From Apostichopus parvimensis (taxonomy: Eukaryota; Echinodermata; Holothuroidea; Aspidochirotida; Stichopodidae): a stretch of DNA of 64,000 bases. This document shows, in pieces, positions 43,537-55,720 of this stretch; positions within the stretch are counted from its first letter, which is position 1; every line of letters begins with the position of its first letter. Location: positions 3,075-67,074 of the forward strand of contig KN891057.1 of NCBI GenBank assembly GCA_000934455.1, given 5' to 3'. A program made the translations under genes and the position numbers. The notes under the pieces were generated by a model, which saw only the letters and a program-made list of their open reading frames with translations, ran no database searches and was not told the origin of the DNA.

Positions 43537-46500
43537 AACGTGTAGAGTAATGGGTGATAGCGGATACAGTACTGGGTCGGTGGTTCGGGGAGGCAACTCC
43601 TAAATTGGATGCTGCTAGTATTGAGTAACACGTGATGAGTAGTGAAAAGTGCTATGAGTACATGGAATCAGCACTCAAAATTATTCCAGAAGTTATGGAG
43701 TCTATTCAATGAGACAGGTTTGCACTCGAACAAAACTGCCTTTCCATTTCTGATTAAAGTTGCTCTTTGGTTAATACCTTAATCAGCTGTTACGGTGAAA
43801 GCGCTTCGACCATACATGGTAAACAATGTACATAACATCCAAACGGAGACAACAGCCACAATACAAAATGGACTTGTATTTTGCCTCTGTAACAAAGCAT
43901 GACTTAAAAAATCCCTCTCATTTGTGGCATCTGCAGTTTGAAAGTCACATCTTTGAAATGGGATATAAATTCTCAAAAATCATTCACAGAAAAACTAGGA
44001 GGAAAATTTCGTCAATCTGTAACATTGACCCGATTTACACATTGCTTACAAATCCTTCTTGTTTTTGCATCACTTGCCCTGATGCCCTGACCCCAGACCT
44101 CTCAAGTAGTACAAGTTACAATTCAGTAAAATGTTACAGAATTTCACTAATTCAGTCATTTCAGTATTTTTTCACCAGAAACAGTGTTGCTCCCTTGCGC
44201 GAAGCATGATTGATCTAGCCATTGTCAGCTGATTTAGAATTCAAATGTGATTGGCCTGTTTACAACTAAGATGGCAAAGGTAATTGTTTGTAGGCAAAGA
44301 AATGTCAGAATGTTGTAAAAATCGATTTTCAATTTCTTCCATATGAAATTTAATATTTTGTGTGAAATGTCCGGAACTGAAAAGAAATCTGCGAGGCATT
44401 TTTACATTACCAATTTACCAAGAACATCCATGTTTTAGGTCTATTTCTTTTTGATTTACAGAAATTGTGTCACTGGAGATTCATGTACAATTGAGTTTAC
44501 GTAACCACTAATCTAGCAGTAGTGTTTATAATTTATTACTGGAGATTATGTAAACTGAAATGTCTAATTTCTACAAAGTTTGTCTACAGTTACACACTCG
44601 TATTGTTGCTTGATGCAAGGCTCTTTCTTGACAACATTTTTGAGAATAACGAGAACTGTGATTAAGTCATGTTTCAACATCATTATTTGTCCAAAGCCAA
44701 TTTTTTTTTACCAGTAGATTTTCCTGACATGACTCAAGTCACTGTCTGAATTTAAAGTAGTTCTCCGAGTTGAGACCTTGATAAAGTGAATTCTAAAATC
44801 CCATAGCAAAGTAATGTCATTTAGATCAATAAGCATAGTTTCAGATAAAATATAATATTTTGGAAACTGAAGTGTCTGGGCAAATAATTGATGACCATCA
44901 AATGGATTCATTAATTACTTTAATACTGTAACCTTCATTTGGTGAAAAATATCCAGGACGATATCCTAGTTCAATCAGCTCTGTAGGTTTTATGGAAAAT
45001 TGCTGATCAAACTTAATAAACTTCTCTATTGATGAAATTATCATACACTTAATCTTGTCAGTTCACTTTGGAGAATGGTCAACTTGTAACAACACTGTGG
45101 AAACGGTACTCACATAATTTGCATAGCTATTACAGCAAATTAGTACTGTATTGGCAAAATAGTACCATTTAATCAATTATACCCATGAAAGATTTAGTTT
45201 TTCTACAAACATTTATTTCTATCAAAAGGTAATGCAGGTTGGTTATAAACATAAGAAACAAAAAGATTAAACATAATAAAAAACAAATAAAGGATTAAAT
45301 GTTGTTCTGATTATCACTTCAATTATTACAGTTGCATGCTTTCGTCCAATCGCCATTGCCCGTACAATTCCAATGCACTTGGGTACAAAAGCTCACAGAA
45401 GGATAAACATTTTAAATTTAACTTACTGTGATTTTTGTAAGAGGTGACCCATTGACAGATGAGAGAATGAAATATGATCTTAAATCACATGAGGAAAACA
45501 AGCCGGCCCTGTGGATTTTTTTAACAGACCAACATTTGAAACACAGCATATAGTACTGCTACTCAACTATATTTGCAGTGTCCCTACTGGAGTTGACCCT
45601 GTAATTGATTAGCAAACCGTTTATCATCTTCACTTTGAATTCATCCAACCTTTGGAAACATCTCCTAAAGATATCAACTATAGTGCAGAGATTTCACTTT
45701 TCATGATATTTTGTTCGTCTTTTGTTACTGTAGTAGCCAAGCAATCCCTAAATGTCTTCGAACAGCATCAATTGAATACAAATGCTTTCTTCTTTATCTT
45801 TCCTAATACAGTCGAGTATGAAACAGCCAGATTTTAGGAAAGCCAGTGCAAAATGTTGTTTTCAGATTGAGCCTGTTGGAAAAATCCAACATTATCAAAA
45901 TATCTACCGATGCAAAACAACAAATCTCATGATATCTTACATTCAGTTTAACAAAAGAAGTAGTACAACTTTGTAAAGATCCTTTGCGACGAATGTTCTC
46001 GTCAAAAAACCATTTAGCCAATTTCATGGTAATGGCAATGCTTTGAGGAGAAAGTGCTTTTTGTGATAGACATTGTATTTGATAGAACTTCCATATCATC
46101 GCTGGCAATATGTCATTAAACACTGAGCAAATCAAACTGAAATGTACTTAGCAAATAAAAGAAGTCTCTTTTTATTTTCCAAAACACTTGTGCAATTAAG
46201 TTTGCTAACCTACTGAAGAGATTACATATTAGAAAGCTTTTAATGTGGAAAGTCAATTCACTACAAAAGATAAGAAAAACCATCAATATTTCCTGACCTT
46301 TTAAAGAGTACACATTTACTAATTCTACTTAAACTAATTTACAGACCTCTTTTCTTCAGGCATGATTCCACAATTTACCTAATACTTTGAGGATTTGTGT
46401 CAAACAAGAAAAGGAGGGGTTAGGTGGATGGATTTACGCCTTTGTACTGCCTGGAACACGCATTTCGTTACACTACGTGCATTGATATCAAAATAACTTG

Positions 46501-47087
46501 AAGTAAATTAAGTTGAAAGCTACACAATGTTGATTGTTGAATTATTGAATGTTGATGCAAGTTTCGCTGTACAAGGTAAATGACTTTTCTATCAAACATT
46601 ATTTCTCTGGGACGATGTACTCGATTAGCTTTCTTAACATCCGAGGTCACTGTAGTAAAGAAACACAGAATATCATTGCTTGGGAGCGAAAGAGTAGGTA
46701 GCTTTAGTTTTTGTGCTAAACCAAATAAAGACCTACCCATACTGATCAGGTTATCAAATTTGTAACGATTCATTCAGTATATACTGTTTTCATCGGTGAC
46801 AAGATAAAATGTCCTTTAAACCACATAACTTATTTTGGTTTTGCTTGTTTCACAAACCAGTTGACCTACATGAAAATATTATCATACTATACAACATAAA
46901 CATGATCAGTTCTATGCATAACCACAAATTAGTGGGATGAAAAAAAGGAACAAAATACTGTACAGGCCAACATATAAAACTACAAAGAGTTCTTTTTCCA
47001 GTATTGAAGCTTTTTCTCTAGTGGGTTGGATAATTTCCCTCGATTTTACCACCTGACTGTCATTGAGCTGCTAAGCTTCCCAATACT
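43537..47087. other. Convergent DHDDS/APEX1 3' region
   Basis: Should hold both 3' UTRs. AT-rich, with no further gene supported; a 127-residue open frame at 43826-44209 has no recognisable domain. A plus-strand aataaa lies at about 45016, possibly too distal to be the DHDDS polyadenylation signal. Confidence 0.5.
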
Positions 47088-50000
47088 TCAGTTTGTACTG
47101 TCATCTGAGCCTTCTGTTCTCAAATTTGTATCTGGAGATGATTTCATGGCAAGCTCACAAATGATTGGACAGTGGTCACTTCCCATGACCTTTGTCCTCA
47201 TGGTACTCTCGCAGAGGTTTGTTAGAAGACGATTCGAGAGCACAAAGTAGTCCAGTCGCCTGCAAAAGAAATGCAAACTTTGTGAATAATGTTCAAACTG
47301 AATTGGAGTGGAATTTACATGACCTTTCACCTCAAATAGTCAGAACACGGCTTATATGAATCCCCACTGAATAATTTATAGGCAACTTTGTTGGTATAAG
47401 CCAATAGCAGAGCTGGATCCGGTCAACTCCAGAAATTGTTTGACTATGAACTTGAGTACCAAAATCAACCAAGACAAGGGATATACAAACTTTATTGATG
47501 CATTTGTAAAACAAATGCATTGTATTGGTTACTAATAAAAAAATTATAAATTAATTGACAAAACTAAGAGTCTGTGAGTCAAACTATAGACCTTAAATAA
47601 AAGTACAAACAATGAACATTACATTGTAGTTCGGGGTTAATATTTAATGGTAAAACCAGCTATCCACAGAATAATTCATCTTTGGAGTCTCACCAGCCAA
47701 CATTCTTTGCTCGGCAGTTGCCCATGTAGGTCCAAAAGGTGTACATCTCTTCGGTCTCCGGATAGAGATGTCGGAACGTATCCGTAAAACCTTCATCTAA
47801 TAACTTTGTGAATCCGTCTCTCTCCTGATCCGTGAAACCAGCTGTTTTATTCTTGTTACTTTTAGGATTCTTCAGGTCTATGTAAAGAAAAGATATATCC
47901 CACTTCTGACACCGTGTATTACATGTTAATGAAAACATTGTGCCACTGCCATTTATGAATAATGGATCAATAATACTGTGTTTTTTCAATTTGATTATGA
48001 AGGAAATACCCACACTACGTACATTATCGAGCAGATGGAAATTCTTAAATATGCTAGAAATACTGTAGAAGTGAAATAATGGTCACTAATGCTAAAAATA
48101 AACAAGACTTTTTACTGCCACCCGTAAGTCATTCTTCATGGCTGACACAATGTAAAGGTCTAATTTAATATTTTTCATATCTGGTAATCAGTTTGAACGG
48201 TGCGAAACTCTCAATTTATGCATACTCTAATTGTGGTGTACTCACTAAATTACATTCGACCACCGCATTCAACAAATGTCACCATTTCTTTACCACATAT
48301 ATGAAACATCTGTTCTCACCTTTTTCTAGGTGCGCAACATTCAGATCACCACAGAATATCACTGGCTTCTTAGAATCGAGATCTTTTAGGAATGTTAAGA
48401 AATCGGTATCCCACTCCTGCCTGTACTCTAACCTGCAATGAAAACAAGAACATGGTAGATAAATCAATCAATCGATCAATCAGTAGGAAAGAAGCTGTTG
48501 TCTTTCATGATGGCAACTGTACAATCTGGAAATTCTGGATAACATCCTAGCAGTTTCTCTGTAGTTTCCCGTGGTAGAAAAACGAAACTGCTACCATAGT
48601 TAATTGATCTTGTGAAAATCTCATCAAAACCAAAAGGTAACCAAAACAATAATTTTGTCATACAGTTTCTGGAGGCAAACCTATGCAATCTCAGATAGAA
48701 TCTCTTCTCCATAACTTCATTACTGCGCAATGACTTACCGTACAAGTTTTCTGCCAGAGTTTGGAATGTCTGAAAAACAAATTGAAAGAAAAAAAATACT
48801 AGATAATCAGATGATGATAAACCAGAAAACGAAATCATTTAGTGGCTCCGATGCCCAAACGTTAGGCAAACATAGTCATAGTGTAGTAAGTCATACATGT
48901 TAAATATTCATGAACTTGTGCACACCAAAGTGAAGAGTTATTGTGTATTGACTAATGCGGCAACCTTTAGAGGAATGGTACCAGGAATCAGTTATCATGT
49001 TGACAAAAGTATATTTAGTGATGTTGTATAAAAACAGATACATACATGAATATTAATGAGGTCAAAGTTTTATGATCTCAGAAGCATGTACTGTATGTAT
49101 ATGTACTGTACTTAAATTGTATTAAATCTGAGTACATATGTATAACATAAATTAGACAAACTATTTCAGAGATATCTGAGGAAGAATTTTATGTTCACTG
49201 ATTAATATTCATGCTATGTACACAAGAAACAACACAGTTGATTGTATGAAAGTAGTGTGACAAACCTAAAGTGTCAAGGATTAAATCATGGAACATTTGG
49301 TTCTTGTCATTTTTAAAGGTCAACTTCTTACAATTTGATGAATATTAATGACATAAAGACCGAAATTTCATGAAAATGTGCTTATTTTGTACCAACATCA
49401 CCATGCCAGCATGAACCAAATTTTATGTTAAGCCCTGCCCATTCATTAATATTCATTAATATTCATGGCATGGGAACCACAAACAATCTACACATCACAG
49501 GGCATCTACCTACTACATATGAAATTGATTCAAATTAACTGTATGAAAAATGTATGAACTAAATCGGATATACTGTGAAGGGATATTGACATTTTCATTA
49601 TGTTAAGCCCCACCCACTCATTAATATGCAAGATAGCCCTACAAAAACACAATAGGGATCATCTACTGACCATGACCAACCTATATACCATGTATGACAT
49701 CAATCCCATATTTCCTTCTGGGGATACTGTGTTTACAATATAGGGAGTCACATACACACACACACACATGTTTGTATTACATTCCAACCGAGGACCCCAT
49801 TGTATTTTCCATTGTTCAAATCCACGTACCCTAACCTTAACAATACCCCATACAATAGAATTCTTCCAAGGACGTGGTGATTCTTTAGAAATCACAACCG
49901 AGGACCTGGAATTCTTTTGTTCAAGTCCTCGGTCAGAATACAAAACAAACGCACCCATACACACATACGCCAACTTGACTGCATCGGTTCCGATGAATGC

Positions 50001-53000
50001 CAAAGCATCAGAACCAAAAAAGTCTCTTTTTTTTTTCCAGATTTCGATTAATTTGCAAAGATGATAAAATCAGTCTAGTCTTACTGTACAACCTAAGAGC
50101 TGTTACGTTTATAATAATTCCTTCATTCCAAAATGTCTTCCATTTACATGCAAGGTGATCATTGCTTATATCGTCAGTTATAGTTTGATTGTCAATCTTT
50201 GAGGTAGAACAAACATTTGGGTAAAGAAGTCCAGTGAGTAGCCCATAACTTTATACCAGTACTGGAATAGGTCATTTGGACTGAAAAGATGTTTTGTTTA
50301 CAACTTCATATCATAAAACATACTTCATGCATCTCAAAAAAGGCAAGATATAAACACAGATCAACATTTACAAAATGGAGTGCTAAAGCAGTCTTTGATC
50401 ATAACATTTTCATTATTTCATCATAACAATGTATTTTTATCAATCTCAAAAATTGCAAAGCAAGATGTAAACACCTCGCTATTTACAAAATGGGGTATTT
50501 TTTTTAAATAATTCTCAAAATAAACTGTGTAAAAAGAGACAAGTATTTTGTGAAAGTTACCATTTGTCAAATAACACCTCTTTGATATAGCTTACTTACA
50601 TGCTCCTACCACATAATACTTCTCATATTCAGCCACGATGACACGTCCCTCTTTGTCGTGTTTTTCGACTCCTAAATGGAGCAATCACGAAAAAAGACGC
50701 AAATGTCATATTCATCAAAATATTACTGCATAAACAGAGGCACATCCTTTACAAAAGACTGACACTAACACCAAAATGTGAGAAACTTTCTGACATATCA
50801 TGCCATTTTGTCCCCTACAGCCAAGTGTGATATTCCGTAGTTCCCTAATTCAAAATATCTTTGATTTTGTCACTGGATCAGACGATAGATAAAAATTATT
50901 TTGTTTGCTCTTTCAAGATTGGTCGAAAATTAAATTTCTGATCAGTTATCTATTCCGAATTGTTATTCGCTGAAAACTCTGAATTATAAGACAATCATTC
51001 AACTTGATCAACCATTGAAAAGTGATCATAAAACAAGATTCTATATCAATCCAGCACTGTATTGTGCTAAAACATGTACTATAACTAAAACAATCAAAAA
51101 TAAAATCTGTTTTTCTAAAATATGTCAAATGAATTACTTGGTTGCGAGAACAAAATTGTGAGGTTGTCTTTAAACATGATCAGCAACAAAATGTAGACAA
51201 AACTGGTTATTTTCGGTCCAAAATACTGAATTAAATTATTAATTATTGATTATTAAGTGAATAATAATTCAATCCTGAATTATTGGTGTTTGACTTACAG
51301 GGAATTGATTGAAAAATACTCATTATATTAAAATAAAAATTAAATTAAAATATTCTCAGACTGGGCAGATACTTACCAATGCCATACGTGACATTTATAG
51401 GCTTCTCTTTGCTATACAAGGCTAATCCTGCATATCCGGCTTTCTCTGTACTGGCATTCCAATATGTGTAGTAGCCTTCCACTTTGGCTTCCTTTGGTAC
51501 TTTATCGTTTGGAATTTTGGTCTCTTGAAGGATGTAGATGTCTGCATCCTCCTGGGTGATGTAGCTCAGACAATCTTTCTGTTATGAATATCAGGAATAA
51601 AATAATGTCATTCATTTTCCCAGATGGCAAGGCCGTAAACTAACCCATGGTAAAATATGTCACTTTTAGGAAAAAATAAACTTTATTAATGTCATTGGCC
51701 TAAATGACGCTTGGGGTGAAAAGCCCCTCCATCCCCCCACCCTCCTCCCAAAAATGGTAAAGGGAATCTGAATTTAAGTATTTCAGAGTTATTTCAGATA
51801 TAATATTTTGTCATCTGTACCACTGGGCAAGTATAAATGTGACATCATCAAGCAACATAAGCAATCAGTCACATACTAAGTGTTCTGTGGCAAATTCTTA
51901 CACAGTGTTAACTACTAGCATTCACACACAATGACAATCCAACAAAATTGTGGCACCACTGGCATGTGCAAAAGGGACTGGGGCTGAGTAACAATTCAAA
52001 AGTATTTATTAGCACAACCGTGTCATAAGATCTACTTATAGACCCAAGTTAAGAGTCTAAATTTATACACCTCAGAATGTACAACATGGAACCTAAACTT
52101 TTTTTTTCTTTTGAGGGGGGACCCCGGCCTCCCATACATCAGAGGCAGCTTCCACAATGCCAGGGCCACAGCTACCCCCCCCCTACTTTGTCAAAGCCTT
52201 CATCCACATCTGGCTCTTCCCTAACTGGATCAGTCAAAGGAGATTTATAATTCAACCCCACCGCCCATCCCCATTCCCCCCCTCCCCACGTTCCTATATC
52301 CTGTGCATACCACTGTGTGGCACTGAATAGCAAGGCTACTTGTAGCCTCCTCCCCACCTTTCCCTATTCCAATCAACCTCCACTTGGCATTGAACTAATG
52401 AATTATTATGACACGCACAGTCCCTCCAAGATTGGAGGTCTTCTAATTTTCCTTGGTTTTTTTAAAGTTAACATTTGCAAACAGTTTTTAGTGTACAGTA
52501 TGTGAAAACACACAAATAACAATTCACTTGCAAGAATTTGTCGGACTCTTTTACCTTCATCCAGGCTCTCAAGCCAGCAATATTCCAAGCTGACAATTTC
52601 AGATTACTGCTTCTGTTAAGAATAAATGACACGATTTAATGACTCCATGCAGAATAAAAGATGATAACACATTTTGTAGACTTTATATGATAATGTAATG
52701 ATTTAGTTGGTTTCCTATTTTTGCTTACATTTTTGCATAACTTGCTTTGGATGTTAGAATTTAAAAAGTTCTATATTTTTGAAAGTAATGTAAATTATTT
52801 ACCTAAATTCCCATCTACAAAACATTTACCAAATACTTACATACACAGGTGTTATTTGGATATAGAAGCTATAGATGCAACATCCTTAAACCCACCCCTT
52901 ACCTACAACCTACCAACCCCCCTCTCTCATGCCCCTCGTTCTTCTTTCCTTCCCCACCCCCTAAACGTCCTACTAGCACAAACCATATCCTGATCTGCAT

Positions 53001-55038
53001 GTCTTCAAGTGGTTAAATTCCACTGAGAAATTTAACTGTGAAACTACATACTCATAGCTCCCAACTATTGAGAAGGAAAATGCTGGTCCATGCCACGAAT
53101 CGCTGTCCTGGGGGAGGGGTATAAGGGGAGGGGGAGGTCCCCTTGAATTTTTTTTAATCCTGGTGATGCCTACATGTAAAATGGTGGCACTTAGAAAGGC
53201 TTTTGTCACCCAAAATTTTCTGAGAAATATGCATTTTTTTGTGTGTAACATCAATAAATTGATTTTTGTATACTTTTCAATTTATTGATGTTACACACAA
53301 AAAAGTGCTACCAAAAAAGTATAACCCATGGTTCTATTTCATAGAGTGAAAAAGAGCGGATTTTGCATGCAATCAACGAGCAATTGACCAATCAAATGAC
53401 CAGAATACAATTAGGTGTTGTATATTAGGTGATAATTCATTCTTTCCCGTGGCATGAAAATGTTCGCTGCTCGCCCCAATGAAAAGAAATATAGGCTAAT
53501 TTGAGGTTCAAATGATGCTGTAAAGGAGGTTTTATACTCTAATATGCTAAATGCTAAAGAAATGATGGTTGCTAAGTCAAAATTTGATGCAATTTTTTTT
53601 TGTATACTTCACAATTACAATGCGGGTTTTTCGGACGCTTGCGCGGGTTTGTGTGTTAGGATGCGGGTCCAACCCGCGAATTGCGGGTCAGTTGGGAGCT
53701 CTGCATACTGTACTGGAAGCTGCATATCTGAATTCCAGAAATGAAAATACCAAATTGGCTACAAAAGATGTTTGATCTGTATTTAAATCCACACTTAAAC
53801 ATTTTTCTTTTATTAGTCATACCTGCCATCTGATGTTTTCTTCTCAGTTGGAGAAAAGTTTGTTTCTGTTGCACTGTCGTCTGCAACCTGCAATTTATAA
53901 GTAGAAACTAGTAAACATCTAACTGTCAAAAAATCTATACTAAGTTGAGTAAGTGTTGTAGATTATTGGTCAGTTGCAAATAGAAAACAGCTTAGCATCT
54001 AGCTCTGGTGACTATTTCAATAGCTACATGCCAGACATCTTAGGCAGACAGCATTAAAAATGTATAATTCCAACTGAGTGCCAAATGCAAATTAGTGGAT
54101 TTTATCTGACTTAAAAGCTTCCAAAATTTGCCAGAATAAGGCAGCTCTGGGTAATGTGGGACACATAGGAGATGTGAATATCCAGTGAATACTTCATAGC
54201 AAAAACTTCCAGCAGCTGCTTTGTTACTGGTAGAAGTAATATGATATATTTTTTAGTCTTTTGGTGGTCCGGCCTTTAACTAAACATAGTACACATGGGC
54301 CTGAAATTTGTTTGTAATTGTTCTAGGTCATATCAAGATGGAATCTGAGCACCGCTGAAACCAATCAAATTGCGATGGGGTGCATGACCTGAACAAAATT
54401 CTTATCACTTATTAAGCTACTAAGTACTGAGCACTAGGCCTATGTAGTAGCCTATAAATATGCATGACTAGGTAGCATTGTACACAATGATGCAATTTAC
54501 TATACCTTTTCAGCAGGTGCAGACTCTGCTTCTGATGTAGTCTTCACTTTCTTGGCTTTACTTTCCCCATTTTCTTCTTTCGTTCTAGTACTCTACGGAA
54601 TATAACACAGAGAAAGTACTTTGGGGGTGTTGTATAAACACACATACCTGGATCGCAAAGTATGCATAAAGTAACCTGAAAAATAGCATGGTATGTCTGT
54701 CATACTCAAAAGTCAGTGCAAAAGTAGGCTATACCAAACAAAGAAAGTTGTAAATCTTGACCAAAGCAAAGAAATGTTAAAATGAAAATTGACCATCAAC
54801 TAGTTTGTATCATGCTTGCTTCAAAAATTTCAATGAACACACAATATATGCTAAGCAGAAAAACAAATTAACTAGGGCCGGGGGTATATGTAAATAAGTA
54901 AAATTTGACAGCTATCGCCTCGCATAGACCCTGGTAATGACTAATGTAATGGTGTTAATTATTATTGTGTTCATCGTATTACTACTAGTAGTATGCTACT
55001 ACTAGGGACTAGCTTACCTTCCTCTTGGCGTTAGGCAT
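47088..55038 (-). CDS. APEX1: AP endonuclease 1 (exonuclease III family), 10 exons
   Basis: Base-excision-repair endonuclease cutting 5' to abasic sites in the nucleus. Exons on the minus strand: 55038-55018, 54592-54506, 53887-53823, 52612-52555, 51578-51377, 50671-50600, 48769-48739 (31-nt micro-exon), 48432-48320, 47877-47694, 47259-47088; 1005 nt, 334 codons, all phases consistent. The Lys-rich N-terminal tail (MPNAKRK, SKAKKVK) looks like a nuclear signal. Catalytic-core motifs: [23 protein letters not shown] (metal-binding Glu), [25 protein letters not shown] (Asp/Asn pair), [28 protein letters not shown] (catalytic Asp-His). The position of human redox Cys65 (ICSWN) is Ser here (LSAWN), and the Asp of human WNVDGLR is Ala. 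A C-terminal extension of about 17 residues follows the usual end. Head-to-head with GET1. Confidence 0.5.
48890..49640. repeat. Degenerate repeats with attaatattcat motif
   Basis: attaatattcatg or its reverse recurs around 48905, 49050, 49200, 49340, 49445 and 49455. The longer block tatgttaagcccYRcccaYtcattaatat occurs at about 49428 and 49598. In the APEX1 intron upstream of the 31-nt exon. Confidence 0.5.
49768..49970. mobile_element. Short fold-back (MITE-like) element
   Basis: The left arm tttgtatta..ccaaccgaggac is matched inversely by gtcctcggtcagaatacaaa on the right. A CA microsatellite precedes the left arm. No clear target duplication seen, so the ends are approximate. Confidence 0.5.
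53053..53703. mobile_element. Non-autonomous DNA transposon, 651 bp, with TSD catact
   Basis: Ends catagctcccaact and agttgggagctctg are inverted repeats with one mismatch. Direct copies of catact lie immediately outside (53047-53052 and 53704-53709). Contains a long perfect palindrome at 53231-53308 and a G-rich right end with gcgggt motifs. No transposase. Possibly hAT-like; superfamily not certain because the duplication appears to be 6 bp. Confidence 0.5.
53231..53308. repeat. 27-bp perfect inverted repeat, 16-nt loop
   Basis: The left arm ttttttgtgtgtaacatcaa plus taaattg ends at 53261. The right arm starts at 53278 and is its exact reverse complement. With one mismatch allowed the arms reach 31 bp. 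Inside the 53053-53703 element in an APEX1 intron. Confidence 0.5.
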
Positions 55039-55720
55039 GTTGAAAGCAGCTTTAAGTTGCCTGTCAAACTCCCCTTTCAGATTCAAATTTAATGTTTGGG
55101 TGATCAGCGACCTGCAAGCAAGTATCTCGCTAGTTTTCTGTAATACTTGCATCAAACGCATAAATGAAGCTAGTTTGCAACCTGACAGAACTAGTTGGAA
55201 CCTTCTTTTACGTCACTGCACCTTTGTCCACATGTGTGCAACGAGTTTATTAAACTCGTTGCATGTGTGCATATCGCCGTATAAACAAAGATAATCCATG
55301 TAATGCATGTGTGAATGCGTTGTAGGTAGTTAGTATTAACCTTGAACATAACAGCATGTGCCTTCACATTTTATCCTCATACAAAAACAAAATTATCATA
55401 TGCGCATGTACTCGTTTTGCAGAGCAACAATGACTACCCGGTCTCATAGACAAACCAACAGCCAACACTGCACCTATACTGTCTGTGAGACAAACTCCTA
55501 TCCTGGCATTCTCTGACTCAAACAAAACATTTCTTTAAAGAAATACCAATGATTTTGATCTTTTATCGTCCATATTGTGTGTCCTTTAATATAATTTGAG
55601 ATTTTTTTATCAGTGACAGACAATGAAAAAAATATCGGTGAAAGAGTGTGATTGACATGTTTTACTTCGGCCCATATTCACCTTTCGATCGACTGTCCCT
55701 GACAATCCTGTAAATATAAA
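55039..55720. promoter_or_regulatory. Divergent APEX1/GET1 promoter region
   Basis: 682 bp between start codons. Contains a CRE-like ttacgtca at about 55208 and a perfect 25-bp palindrome at 55238-55262. No open frame of note. Bidirectional promoter activity is an inference from the gene arrangement. Confidence 0.5.
55238..55262. repeat. Perfect palindrome, 12-bp arms
   Basis: GCAACGAGTTTA, one central T, then TAAACTCGTTGC. Lies 200 bp upstream of the APEX1 start codon. Confidence 0.5.

Noticed and set aside
43826-44209. 127-codon plus-strand frame downstream of DHDDS
   Set aside because: Lacks any recognisable motif and lies in the expected 3' UTR.
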